Shown piece by piece: positions 18,301-33,300 of a DNA stretch of 64,000 bases. The notes below the pieces were generated by a model. The model was given only the letters and a program-made list of their open reading frames with translations, was not told the origin of the DNA and did no database searches. The translations under genes were made by a program, and so were the position numbers. Position 1 is the first letter of the stretch. Every line of letters starts with the position of its first letter. This DNA is from Catonia carolina. Its lineage: Eukaryota > Arthropoda > Insecta > Hemiptera > Achilidae. The stretch spans positions 63,201,553-63,265,552 of the forward strand of contig JAQMRL010000001.1 in the NCBI GenBank assembly GCA_035578175.1, given 5' to 3'.

Positions 18301-21300
18301 TACACCGTTTGTATTTGCGTTATAGGATATTATTATGAATAAACACATTCACTTCTCTGTTTTCTATTAATTATGTTTGTTTTTGAACTGCAACTATTGA
18401 AACTTTTTCCCACTGACAGTTAATAAAGAATAACTACATAGCTTCCATAAAACTTGTAACTGAACAGTAAAGAAAGTGAACATTAATAGTAATTGAAATC
18501 ATGCACACATTAGTATGTGCATGTGTGTGTGTGTGTGTTTGTGTGTACTTAAACACACACATGTAAAGTTGGGAGCTGACTTGTTTGCTAGTGGGGGATG
18601 ACTGGCAAGGGAGACTGGTGACAGTGAGACGTAATATTGTCATAGCAACGATTGCTTTAAATCCACATGGCGACGTGTGTACTGTACATTTTGAAAATAT
18701 TTACTCTTCATATTTGTCAGGTGTTACTGTAAGACTGTTCACTGTAGTGGTGTTAATTACGCTCACAGCTCATAAAGTTATCTATTTTGTAGTTATTGTA
18801 TGTGATCTAATATTGTTGTCTAATTTTGTATTATACGCGGCCTATTTATAAACAAACTGATACAAAATATAACAATCAGTAGTAAAATATTAAAAACTGA
18901 TACATTTTTTTTGACTTTATTAGGGTATTATAACAAAATTTTAGTATACTAATAAAATATTTTAGAATATTATTAGTTTAAAATCTAATTTTAATAAAAA
19001 TTAGAATGTTTTGGTACTGCAGTAGTTATTCGAAATGGTTTGTGACTAATATTTTTAGAACAGTGTATACTAATGGTATTATTACTACTACTAGGTTATA
19101 TATAGGAGGAGGGGAATCGTACAAACAATCCTCTCCAACTGAATTCTTTACGCTAGCAATCAAGTGAGCTCCCAGTTATACTGTGTGTCTCAGTGCCAGT
19201 ACTGTGACTGCGATTTGCTATTTCATACCAAAATACCTTTACTCTTCTCATTCTGACTAATGACTCTGCTTCCTCCCTTCATGACCAATTACCCTATTGT
19301 GTGCCCATTGCTCAAGGATAACTTAGTTCATATTGTGCTTACTTAATAATAAGAGATGCAATTTGATCTTTTAATCTAACGAGGTAGTGAAAACATAATG
19401 TATGTGAAATAACCAATCAAAAGAGAAGAATAATAATGAGCAATGTGGTTGTTCATCATTGTAGAGCTAAAAAATTGAGATAGTTTATTTTGTATTGTTT
19501 CAGATCAAAATATTCAGTTATATTTTGGCAATGGGTAAATCAGTCTTTCAATGCTACTGTCAATTATTCTAATCGTAGTGGTGATACATCAATATCCCCT
19601 CAGTAAGTAAATCAAGTTATAATTTTGGTATGCTATTTTTAAATTCTGGTACAGAATCCAAATTGTATTAATTAATAAATTTGTTTGTTAACCTTTAACT
19701 ACTGTTTTAACTAAACTGTTGTCATGCCTCACAGGCACATCAAAAAGCCCTGAGTGGCTTCTTCTCTTTCCAATTCTTTTACAGGGTTAACCATTTTGTA
19801 CCTTCAAATTTAGTTGCCAGAAGAGTATTATTAAAAGTGTTTACGTTATTTAATACGTTGAGTAATCAAAAAATTGTTCATGCCTGACAAGTATGATGAC
19901 TGTATTAGTCTCACATTTTTTTGTTTTTCTATTTACACTGTATTATTCACTCTTGTGTTTCTTTATTTGTTAAATATTACAGTTTAGTTTTATCAATGTT
20001 TGTTACAAATTGATATTCTTGGACCATTTGGAGTAAACTAGAAAGTGCAGAACTCCAGAGTTGCTGCATTTAAAAAAATACAGCAAAAACCAATGATTAA
20101 TTTGGGTGGTTGTATATTACGTACTGTTCCCAGTAAAAAATAAAAGCTATAAAAATAAAAAAATCTTACAATAGTTTTATTCTAATGAAAAATAACAAGT
20201 AGAGATTAAGAAACAAAAACTAGGCTGAAACTTTCTGACCAATCTTACATTTTGTTTTGACTCATAAAAAAGGCAACTGAGAAATTTCTATTCAATTTTT
20301 TTGTGGTATTTTTTTACAGGCAATTGGCTACATCTTATGTGTTAGCCACAGGTGGTGCTTTAGTAACAGCATTATCTCTGAACAAGCAAGTAAAGGTAAG
20401 TATTTTGTTCACTGTATTATTTTCAGAAGCTTTACAAAAGTCATTAAATAAGCTCAATCTTAGAGTTAAACAACAATCACATGAATATAAACATAATTAA
20501 CACACACAAAAAAATAATGTTTAATAAAATAATAAACTTAATTAAATATACACATTTTTGTGGCTCAGATTGATTAGTAGTGAACAGTAGTTGAAATTGA
20601 TTAAATCCACTGTCATAACTTAAGACTGTGATGAAATGAACTAGTTTTACAAAATTATTTCATGTATTATTTACTATAATGATTTCAAGATGGAAATCAA
20701 ACAACACACAGATTTAGCAAATTCTGAAAGAAGCAAGGAGAAGTGTTTTTGTCATTTTTTATCTTATGAATATCTGTTTGTCCAGGTTCACCATTAGCTA
20801 ACAATTTTTTATTATAAGTGTAGGTAAAACAATAAATTGATTAATAACTACTTCATTATAACCTCTTTATCCCTGTTCCAAGTTTCCTCTGGTTGGGCCC
20901 AAAACAGTTCCTCTTCACCTCTCTTTATCATTGAGTCATCTCTCCTCCATTGCTCTTTTGGAATTGTAATTCATCCATAGCTGAACCCACCTGCTTGACG
21001 CTTGTTCTGCCCCTTGGTCTTTTCCTTCATCTCCAAGTATACTTTCAGGCAGTCTACCCTCCTCCATCTTACTGACATGATCAAACCACCGTACTTTGTC
21101 TAACTCTCCTTGTCAGGCTGTCCATTCTCAATTTTTCACTAATTACATAATTTCTCGCTCTATCTTTTATTGTCTTTCCTAACATACTCCTCTTGAACTT
21201 CATTTCTGCCACCTACATTCTACTCTCTACTTTCCTTTCACGTGCCCATGTTTTTGCTTTATAAGTCAGTATTGGCACAGGACATATTACATAATAATAA

Positions 21301-24300
21301 TTACATATCTATATTACTTATAGATAATACATATTCTTAATAGATAAAATTCTATAGTAATAGATAATATTTTTATAGATAATATTCTTAAAATTCATAA
21401 AAATATAATTTATTACCAAAATTTATTTAACATTTGTTATTGAGAACTGTTACAATTTTAAAAATTATTTAATTTACCTACTACTTCATAAAGGTTTATG
21501 GTGTGGAGGCTTACAACTGAACAAGGACATGCAGTGTTATTTGTTCATATTGATACCCTCACCGAGTCACTTGTCCAAACTGGTAACTTAACTTCTTATA
21601 ACATTTTTCTATTAGTTGACTGACTGGAGTTCAATTACATGTAAAAGTAATGAAAGAAGTATATTTTATGAAAACTAACTGTTTATCCAAAATAAGAAAG
21701 GGAAAATGTCAGCAATCTATTAAATGAATACTATTATAATCTCACAACTTTAAACTGCAGCTTTATATTACTGTGCAATGCACCACATGACTAATGGTCA
21801 AACATTACAGTCTACATCCACTGAGTCATCACTTATTCATGGAGTAATGGGAAACAGAAGTGATAATTTAATTTTAAGCCCATCTTTGTATGTTTAGATT
21901 AGTTAATAATGTTTGTCAGCTACTATAGTTGGAATCACTGGAATGCAAGCTATCCTGCAATTGCAGGCGCGTTAGATTTGTTACTCTATTTATTACATTA
22001 GTCTACCCAGGCTGAATTGGAACTCTCTTTGATCGTCATTGTTGCTTTATTAATTTATCAATCTTGCATACATTGCAATGCAGAAGTCTGGTTGTATAAA
22101 TTTGTTTTGGGTATACTTTTCCTCATCAGTACTTATTTATACAACCACATTTTGTTAATTATTGTTCTTGCAATTTTTATTATTATGTTGAGGAAAATAA
22201 AAGCAAATAAAGATTATACTTACCAAACATTAGAATGTAAAAAGACAGTTTAAGTTTTAACCATTTATTCAAAAAGCATTTAATTATATTAATATAATAA
22301 AATAAGAGCTTCTCAAAATAACCAGTTTGAGAAATAAAAAAAGTAGAAAGAGACTGAATGTTTTTGTATTATGATAAACATTGAAATCATATGTAACTGA
22401 ACTCGCACTGTTTATCAATTACAGTTAGGAAAGATAACTGAATCGATATGTAAGAATTATAATTAAATGCTGTGAAATAAATGAGAAAACCCATATTGAT
22501 GATGTAATATTTTTATCGCTTAATCTCCCACAGAGCAAAAATAATAAAAGCTGCGATTGTAAAATGTCAACGATAGCTACTACATGCAAGCTTGCAAATC
22601 TGTGAATCTAGTTATAACTTACTGTACTATATTTATCACATTTATCTTTGTTACAGAATTTACCACCCATTATTGGACGATGGGTTCCATTTGTTGCCGT
22701 AGCTGCTGCCAATTGTATTAACATACCGTGCATGCGTATGAAGTATGGAATTTAATGATAATTATAAAGTTTAAATAGAATTAAATGTAGTTATTGTGGA
22801 AAGTGGTTGATAAGTATGTTTGTTGTGTACATTATTAAAACTAAATTTTTGTGTACACTATGTACTTGTTTACTGATTTTTGTAAGAGGGCTTCTATCAA
22901 GTCTTTATAAATCTCTTTCAGGCACAGGACTTTGAACGTTTTTGAACCCTGTGCTGCACAAAAAAATTTGTGCTCATAAGTATTTAACACGTACACAACA
23001 TGATTATTGAACAGTAAACTATAAGGTTAAACGTCACATAAGTATTTCATGACACGGACGCTGTCTGTCGGACCTTTTGGTAACTATTAAGTATGTGTAC
23101 CAAAACTTGCATCGCTGTGTGAATAGAACTAAGACTTTGCTTAAAGTGATTCACAAAATGCATCACTGTGCTGCACTTGTAACAAAATGCGTGATGCAAA
23201 ATATGAATCACTAAGCCTGAAAGAGTTAAGATAACCAACCACAGAGTAAAGAAGCCTCTAAAAGATTCCAAGAGCAAAAAATTAGAAAGTTTCAACTTTA
23301 ATTTTTTTTTTTTGGATGCATTGTTATAACTTTTAAACTTGCTTCATAGCCAACTTGTTTCAGAAATTTTATTTAGCATTTCTTATTTACTTATCATGCA
23401 AGTATAAAACATGCTTCACTACGTCTAGTGTAAGCATAATGTAAATATACTCAAAAATATTTCAAGAGCTCGTAAACTATAACTATTGACTATTGACTTA
23501 TCTTTGTTTTCTTTATTAATTCAATAACAATCAGTGCTAAAACAGTGCATCATGTTTCTGCGTAGTTTCTTGTTGCTTTTCCTCAGTAAGTCTACTCTTA
23601 TTTATGTTTTCTTTGAAAAAATGACTTAATTTATAATTGAAGAGCGTAGTGGATGAAGGTACTAAATAACAAAAGCATAGTTTTGAGATAAAAACGATCA
23701 GAGTTCTAAGGTTCCCATTTTTTTTTAATTTTCTGATTTCTTTCATTTTCATACCTATATATTACCCCTTTACGAAGATTTATGTTGTGTAAAATAAAAG
23801 TTTCTTCAAATTTTAGTATTCAATATTACTCGTTCGAGCAACTGGTTCCTATAACAGGGGTCCTAGGTTCGTTTCTGGTCGAGCCATTGTTTCCTTACTC
23901 ATTTTCATGTACAGTAAACCTTTGATTCTTTGACACTCTGTATACTTCGACACGGCTCATGGCGAGCCGACATGATGTGGTGTAAGTAGTGATCTGACAG
24001 GCAGGTCAGCCCCTTCCAGTTTCTCGTCATCCCCATACCCTTTCGTTGTCCTTAAGTACAGTATTGTACTGAAGGGCACGTTAGTTCGTTTGTATTTATT
24101 AAAGTTGTGCAACTTTGATACTAAAATTGTGTTTTTAATGCTTTCTACATATAATATGCCATATGAGCATGATCCAGAGCATCGTATTCTCTAAATAGTT
24201 CGACATTTCGATACTTCGACAACCTTTAAGTCCACAAAGTGTCAAATTATCGAAGTTGTACTGTATTATCTTTCATGGTTTGCATTAGCATTAATGTGAG

Positions 24301-27300
24301 TAACAATCAGATGTAAAACTAAACAAAAATTCAACTTATCAATAATCACTTCTCGTATAACTTTCTCATGTAAGTAACTCATTTTTCCACTAAAAATTTG
24401 TACTGTACACTGTAATCACTGAGAATTCTTCTTCTTCTTTAAGTGCCGTGTCCTCCTAGAACATTGGCGATCAGTTGCATGACCTTCACTCTGTCCACAG
24501 CCAACCGAAATAGTGTCGTGGTGCTCACCCCGTACCACTGGCGAAGGTTCCTAAGCCAGGACGTTCTCCTACGTCCGGGGCCGCGCGTCCCCTCTATCTT
24601 CCCCTGGATGATCACATGCAGCATTCCATATTTCGGATTTCTCATCACGTGGGCAAAGTACTCTAATTTCCTTCTTTTTATGATATTAAGCACTTCTTTT
24701 TCTTTGTTTAGCCGCTGCATTACCACTTGATTCGTCACTCTGTCCATCCACGATATCCTCAACATTCTGCGGTAAGCCCACATTTCGAAAGCCTCAATCC
24801 TCCTGCACATTGCTTCTGTGAGGGTCCATGCTTCCATCCCATAGAACAAAATGCTAAACACATAACAGCGCAATAAGCGTATTCGCAGCGCAAGTTTTAA
24901 CTCTCTACTTGTTAGTACCCTTTGCATTTTCCTAAATGATGTTCTCGCCTGCTCTATTCTGCATTTAATCTCCTGCGACAAGTCCCACTCCTCGTTCACC
25001 CAGCAGCCCAAATACCTGCATGCCTGCACTCTTCGCACTATGTCCCCATCTATCACAATATCTGCCAAGTTATTAGCTATATTTTTGTTCTTGCTGATCA
25101 CCATCCATTGGGTTTTCTTTATGTTTATTTTCAAACCCATTTGTTGGCTATGGTCCGTCACTGAATGTAGGAGCGCCTGCAAATCATCCCTGTCCGTTGC
25201 CAGCAGAACTGTGTCATCAGCGTATCTCAAATTGTTAATGACTATTCCATTGGCAATTATACCCTCTGCTCTGTCTTCTACCGCTTCTCTGAAGATCTTC
25301 TCCACATATAAATTAAACAAAAGTGGAGAGAGCACGCAGCCCTGTCTAACTCCTCTCTTTTTAGGAATTTCTTCCGATGTCTGGTTGTTAATTCTAATGT
25401 CCGCTGTCTGATTCCAGTACAGATTGGCTATTATCCGAATGTCTCGCCCATCCAGACCTACCTCTTTCAGTATAGCCATTAACTTTTCATGCTGAACAGT
25501 GTCAAACGCCTTCTCATAGTCAACAAAACAGACATATACATCCACATTCACATCCCGACATCTCTGTACAAGAACCTGAATGCTAAACAGCGCCTCCCTC
25601 GTGCCGAAACCACTCCTGAAACCAAACTGGGATCTGCCGATGTTTTCTTCACATTTGGTAAAAATTCTTGAATGAACGATTTTTAGGAACAACTTCAACA
25701 CATGACTCATTAAGCTAATTGTTCTGTATTCCTTGCAATACTTGCTATTGGCCTTTTTTGGTAGTGCAACAAAAGTTGATTTGAGCCAGTCTTTGGGGAT
25801 AATTCCTGTCCTATATACACAATTTAGCAAATCCAACAGAAGTGCATTAGGTCCATCGTCTTCCAGAGTCTTCAAAACCTCAGTCTGTATACCATCTGGT
25901 CCCGGTGCCTTTCCGTTTCTTACTCCCGATATGGCGCGTAAAAGTTCTGCCTTAGTGATATCCACTCCGTCATGTGCAGTAATATCATGTGAGACGCTTC
26001 TATCATCCACAAAGAGATTTTTTATATATCTCTTCCATTCTTGCAGTTGTTCTTCCGTGCTAGCAAGAATCTAATGTTGCTCATTCATAAGGATGCTCCT
26101 ATTATTCCTTTTGTATAGATCAGCTGAGAATTGCTGAACGGTATTTGAATATTACAAGAAAAAGGTTTTGTGTTTTATTACCACAATTTTAATATTTATT
26201 ATTGCCGGCCACATTGGCGTAGTTTCTAACGTGCTCGCCTTTCATCATGCGCTCTTGGGTTCGAATCCCATTCAGGCATGGCATATTTTCATACGTTACA
26301 AAAATCATTTCATCCTTCACCGTCTGCATTAGCAGTAATTGCAGAAAAGTCAGACGTTAAACTAAAAAAAAAGATAATGTTCATCTTCTTAACACATTTG
26401 TACATTAAGACTTGTAAGATTAAGATGTACACAGTCGGAAATCTGTTAAAAATTTTTTGAACTGTAGAGATAGAGTATTCTATGTTATCCATAACTAAAT
26501 ATGTGCTTAACACAATCATTGATCATAAAAATTCAGTTTTTGAAAAAATGTTATGTAGCACCTTTGTCCATTTAACTCTTCAATTATATAGATTAGGCCT
26601 ATAGTAAATCAACTGATCCACTATTAATATTTTTACTGTAAATGTGTTTTACAGGGAAATAAGAGAAGGTGTCCCAATATTCGACATCAACAATAACAAA
26701 CTTGGTAATTCAAAGAAAGCAGCAAGAGAAGGTATTGCAAAAGTAATAGTCAGCAGGATATTCATGGCAACACCTAGCATGAGTAATGATGATTTTTTAA
26801 TTAATACCATAATGTATTTAAAATTAACTTCCTAAACTAAATTTAGGACTGAGAGAAAGGAAAAACTTCTATGGATGGCTTGAGAAAGAGTTATTACAGC
26901 TTTGATGATTATTTAAGTAACTAGTTAGCATCGTATTAATACTAGTAGACTACTAGTAGAATCCATATTAATGTTTTGTCTTTTTATGTATATATAAAAG
27001 AAAACTTTTTTTTCTTCTTCTTCTTCTTCTTCTTCAGCTTTTCCCTTCCTCAGGGGTCGCTGTTCCGTACTCTTCTCCTCCACTCCCTCCGATCCACCAC
27101 ATCCTCCTCGCTCAGGCCCTTCTCCCTCAAGTCGTCCGCCACGGCGTCTCTCCATCTTCTCCGGGGTCTCCCCCTCCCTCTCACCCCATCCACCACCAAT
27201 CCATCCACAACCCTCCCCACATACTCCTCCTCCCTACGCATCAAATGTCCATACCACTGCAGCCTTCGTTCCTGAACCTTCTTGGACACTTCTATCACTC

Positions 27301-30300
27301 CCACAGACTCCCTTACCACCTCATTCCGTATCCTATCTTTCCTAGTCTTTCCCTGCATCCACCTCAACATCCTCAAAAAGAAAACTTTTTTTTATTTACC
27401 TTATATTGCTTCTTATACTCTTTTCCTTACAAACACTTTTGCGGTGCGCACCGCTTCTTTGGGTAATAATAATAGCTTCTAGAAATAATTTTACAAAGAT
27501 TGCATCTTCCTTTGTCAATGGTTTGAATCAAACTGAATATGAAATGGAAAAATCTACTGTTATTGCTATCTGTGTCATAAATTGGAAACTAAAATTTATT
27601 ATTTAATTTTAACCAAGTACTATTGTCAAATTGTACCTGTTCGTTTATTAAGTCATTATTATTAATATTTTTTAATATATGCATTTTTTCTAATGTTTGA
27701 TTGTTATATTTATTGTCATTTATTTCCAGAACAGTAATGTCTTCTAATTTAAAAAAAATTGTGGCTATTTATTTAAACATGTTTGCATAACTAGATTTTT
27801 GTTTTCCATATTTTTATAAGCTTGCAGATGTTCATGATATTGGTTTTTAAAAGATCTAGAGGTCATGCCAGTATAGAATTTATTACAATTCCTTGAACCA
27901 CACTTATAAATGCCTGATTTTTCATAAATATTGGATTTACTCTTATACATCTCTATTTGAATGAAGAGTCCTGGAAGGAGGGGATCCAGTCCTGTGTTTT
28001 CACATTTTACGATTGCGCGCGTCACCAACAGGCCTATTCCTCATTACTACATCGTCATATAACATGTTTTTATAATATTTTTGTAAAAACACTTAAATTA
28101 ATTTGTACTTTGTGTAATTACATGTTTTAATTATTATTTGTGTTTTTAAAGCATTTTTAAAAACACAGCATATGTAAACTTGTTTTTTAGTTATTATAAA
28201 ACGCGTTTGTAGCTATCTACTACAAACTTTTTTAAATTTTATTATGTTATTTTTATTTTTATTTTTTGTTGTATATGGCCAATTTTAAACCATGTGAGGT
28301 GACTTTCAATGTTACTGGAAGCTCTTTTTGCAACCCACATTCTCAGCATTGCTCACTGTAGACTTTTCTCCTTTCTTCTGTCCACCTGATGTTCTGTTCT
28401 TTCTCTTGATGGAAACCCTTAAAGCCCGTAATTAGTTGTCTGAATTTGGGTCGGTTCATTAAGTTTTCTCGGTTTATTCCGGTTTTCTCTATATCCTTTC
28501 TGCTTCTTTAAACCATTTATCCAACACCTTAAATCTACATAATGTCGTGTAATTGTAAGTGTCTTAAAAATGTGTTTTGTCAACATCCATTCTATACAGG
28601 TATCTGTAAAATTTTAGTCTTTTATCTGTATTTAAAATCTGTACTGAAAAATACAGTTTTAGTAGAAGAAAATTGGAAAGAACTATATTGAAAAATACAG
28701 TTTTAGTAGAAGAAAAACAAGAAAGAATTGTTTTGAAAAATAAAGTTTTAGTTGAAGAAAAAAAAAGAAAGAATTGTATTGAAAAAAAAAACAGTTCTAT
28801 CGTATGTATGAAAAAGAAGAAAATAATTTTACTGTACAACCGTCGAACACTGAATAAACCCTACATGCTGTGTCATAGATCTGACATCACTGTCTAGACC
28901 ATTGTTGCCTAGTAATGAGCCCCATTCTACTGCGTTCACTCGCATAGCCTAGTACACTCTTCCAAAAATAAAAATATTGCAATATTAAATTTTGTTTTGT
29001 TTATGACCGTACTAAGTTTTTTATTATTAATCCTATTAGCTATAGTATAATTTTTGAGACAATGTTTAATAAAATTATAAGTGTTATTGTCATAATATGT
29101 ATGTAAATGGTAAATATTTATTTTCTTTGATAGGCTGTAATGTGGAGTGATAGGTATTTTTTATTTTAAAGAAAATTCTATTGATTTGTTTATTTATGGT
29201 TTATATTTTGTATCCATTATTAAGAGCAATGAATTTATAGTATTAAATTTCGATTTCTAAATTTTTTTTCCTCATCTAGGTATTTAAGTGCTCTATGAAT
29301 CATACCCTGGTATACCATCATTTTTTGATGGAAAGGGGTGTATCGATGAGTTACTGGTAATATTGGTTTTCTGTACACATTAGGCTTAATTTTTTGTTGA
29401 CTTTTGTCATATTAATAAGAATCTTTGAATATTTACTGAGGCCTGAAGGATCAGGAGTTGCTATAAGGAAACTGAAAAAAGAATGAAAGTAAGGGTTGGG
29501 CCAACATGAGAATAAAAATTATTTTAACCCTAAATAATAAATAATTAACCCTTGATAAACCTTGAGGGAAGCCTCAAGGTTTATATTTCTATGCTCGCAG
29601 AGGAAGTGTGTGTGCTGGGATGCAAAGTAAATGGTTGGATCAGTTTCTCTTATATATTCTTAACATTTCCCACGGTGACTAAACATTTAACTCGGCGTGT
29701 GTAGCTTTGTTACGTACTTTATCTAACCGGGTACAACCTTTGATGACTATCTGCAAAAATTTCATTTTAGCAGCCTGGATACGAGATTCATTCCTCTAAT
29801 GACATCCATGTTTCACTCCCATATGTTATGAGTGGTACAGCCATTGCTCTATAAAATTTCAATTCGGTGTCTTGTCTCATTTTCTTTCCTATAGTCCTGC
29901 GAATAAAACTGCATACAGTGCTGAATTTTGTCAGTTTTTCACTCACGTCATCATCTTTGTCATAGAAAATCCTGCATCCTAAATATTAAAAATCTCAAAA
30001 CATATTTTATAGTTCGGTTACATGTTTAATTTTTGAGTGAACCAGCCATCTTCTCTTGAATGCCATAATCTTTGATTTTTGCGCTGATATTCTCATGCCA
30101 AACTCTGCGCTAATGTTGTGCAACTTATAAATGGCATATTAGAGCCTGTTTTCTGTGTCAAAAATAATAACAGTGTCATCTGCGTACAGCAATGAGTTTA
30201 GGAATACGTTATTCCAAAGCTGAATGCCTGGGTCAACTATTATTATATTATTTGTGTTGTATTTTATTCAAAACATATTCATTGGAGTGTAACTCTTAAA

Positions 30301-33300
30301 ATTGGATTTACTTGTATTATTGGAGTAGTTTAAGTACAGATAATTCTAACACCATACCCTCAGATGCATTCTGACTACTAGATTCATTACACAGAGTAAT
30401 ACTAGTATGACAACTTTAGTAATCTGTTTAGCAAATTTAATCTTCATTTGTATGTATTGATTTTCCGTCTGATAGAAGTTGTCAATATTAGATAAATTTT
30501 TACCAATTTCTGCAATAAATTCTGTATATTTCTTCAGAACGATATCTATTGAAATTTTTATTTGATATTTGTATTATGTAAATCAGATGTAGATGAGTTC
30601 TTTAAATTATATTTTATAGTCAAGTTCACTTTGTTCTATATATGATTTATTTTTACTACTTTTTAGTTTGAGATCCAGGTAGTTGCACAGCCTTTATGAT
30701 GCCTCTGTAGATGAAATGTTTCAGTAGTAATCCTAATGAAAACAATGAAATAATACCTTAAGTTAATGTGTTCCGTTTTGTTTTTCTGTTACAGTTGTAC
30801 TCCCAATATTCCTGGACAGACTTGATCAACGTGGTTTTTTTAAGAAGTATCCAAAGAGTCTTGTTCCATTAAATACTGGACTTATAGGTCTCTGCCTACT
30901 ATTTTCTACCCCAATGTGTTGTGCTCTGTTTTCACAAACTGTTTCCATCAACATCAGTCGTCTAGAAGATGATATTCAGGTAATTTATTTGAGCCAAGAT
31001 ATTATTTATTAAAACTTGTAACAAAAAGAAAAACAGTAGTTGCGGGGCTGACCGACAGAAGTCACTATTTCTTTAAATTGACACTACAGTTGTGGCCAAC
31101 TGTAGTTTAAACTAAGATAGTTGAGCATGATGTGATGGCAAACCAAAAATGTTTTCCATGGAAAACCACGCCAGGTGCACCAAAAGAAGTAATCACTTCA
31201 AAAACTTAACATACTTTACGTTCTTGGGTTTTAAAATTATATATTTCTTTATTTTTTTTATTATAGTACTTTAATTAATCTAAAAATATAGTCATCTGTA
31301 ACAAATATGCATAATGTATTATTAATATAGCGGCTTTTCTATAGTACTAGGCCATTTATCGCAACCCAATGTGCCTGTTGAACATTTCTTCATCCCTTAG
31401 ATTCAGCCTCTCCATAGTTCTCATAACAGCACTGTCCAATCCATTCTAGGTCATCCTTGTTTCCTCTATCTAGCTGGAACCCATGGCCAAATCCTGTGTG
31501 GCAACCTGTCCTCCTCCATTCTTCACAGATGACCGTACCAGTAGGTTCTCTGAATTCATTTTGTCATAATAATTTTTTTCAACCATTTATAATATTTCTT
31601 TATTCATAACTTAATCTAGCACAGTGAACTAACACTTATTCTTCAGAACCTCATTTCCATAGCTGTTATTCTGCTTTTAAATCTTGGTTGGAGCAAACAA
31701 TAACTTTTAAGAAAAGAATGGAAGATTATAGTGCCACAAGGCAATTACTCTACAAAACAGGATGTAACATTCTGGTCATGGTCCTACCTCTGACAACTTT
31801 TTTCATAAAGATTACAGTCTTTCCAAGTGGGATAAATCTGAAATAATAAAGTAAATGATGTAATAAGTCTGATAGGCTAAAACGCTCTGTGTTGCCGAAC
31901 AAGGGTCAAATGTGAGTATTGTTCAAAAATTCCTCTGCGAACACTATTCAAGAATAGATATCCTGCAGGTTGTTTTTTGTAACTATTGGGTATACTGCTT
32001 TGTTGCCATTACATACAGGTAAGTGTTTAATTATTTGCAATCGATCTGCTAGTTCCAGGGGTACAAAAACTACTTCTGTTTCTTATCACATAGTTAGTCA
32101 ATTATATGACTGAAGCATTTAAGAACAGAAGAGGTAGAGGTGTAAAAAACACAAACCAGAGTTATCTCCTTGGAGAGTAATGAATTTCATTATACAGCCA
32201 GATTTGTGGTGAATGAAGTGAAGGTGTCATTTTCAGGGTGGAAAGTAGTTGCTTTTCAGAGGGTCTGGCATGCTGATAAGCATACTATTTCACTCAGTGA
32301 GGAAGGCAATGGTAAACCACCTCCTCACTCCTGGTTTTACCTAGTAAAGCCTCTAGAGGTTCAATTCAGCCTTGCAGCTAATGACCTTTAGTGGGAATAT
32401 TTGAAATGAGTGTTAGTTAACATCTTTTCTATAGCATTGAATCTTTTGTCCAATTTCTGAATAAATTAATGTTTACAGTCAATGGGAAAAAGTGTCTGTA
32501 CTTACAGTTCAAAAACAAATTTAATGTAAGGGAGAACAGAGAAATGTCTATATAATATAATATCCTAGAACATGTGCAAACAGTGAAGTTTCTAGAAGTG
32601 TCACTAGATAGAATTTTATTGTGGGATTATAATAGTGATCAAATCTGTGGTAAAATATCTTATAAATTGCCGGAATTAATGATAAAAAATTGCTAATAGC
32701 AGCTTACCATGATTTCATTTTACCTCATATCTGGTATGGCATATTAGTTCGGGGTAATTCATTACTGAGTAACATGGAAAGAGTTTTTAAAATTCAGAAG
32801 AAAGCTGGAGGGAGTCAACCACTTAACGTCATGCAGTTTATTAGTTAAGGAGTTTTTATTGCTTACATACAGTTCCTTCTTTGTACATCTTTGAAGTGAT
32901 AATGTACGTAAAGCAAAATACCTTTTTACACAATTTAAATGTCCACAACCACTACAATAGAAACAGAATTTATTACTATGTTGCTAATCACAACACTAAA
33001 TCGTTTAAACAAAAACCTACTTTTTCAGGTAGAAAATACACCAATAAATTGCCACAAGCTTTAAAAAGTTGTGGTAATTTAAGTTTGTTTTAATAACTAA
33101 AATAAAACTTGACTGATGAAACTTTTTAGTGTACAAGGATTTCTTTCGAAATAGTTTTGTTTGAAAAATATAATAAACTTTTAATTAAACATTGAGAAAA
33201 ATTATGTATTATTTTATATATAGTGCATTTGTTTTTGGAAGAAGCTTGTAAGGGGAGGGCAAGTAGGTAGAGTAGGGATAGTTTCAATGGGGCAAGTGTT

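Noticed and set aside
22017..22253. 78-codon hydrophobic frame, possible small membrane protein
   Set aside because: It starts at TTG in an AT-rich intron; leucine and isoleucine richness is expected from base composition, and sideroflexin is complete without it.
24443..26074. Several plus-strand frames of up to 123 codons
   Set aside because: Antisense shadows of the minus-strand LINE reverse transcriptase.
28646..28797. CRISPR-like repetition
   Set aside because: Units are directly tandem with no unique spacers and the genome is eukaryotic.
28564..28897. Charged 74- and 91-codon frames
   Set aside because: Produced by a roughly 48-bp tandem repeat; no protein domain.
31340..31570. Possible LINE tail on the minus strand
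   Set aside because: Only vague resemblance; no motif long enough to support a call.
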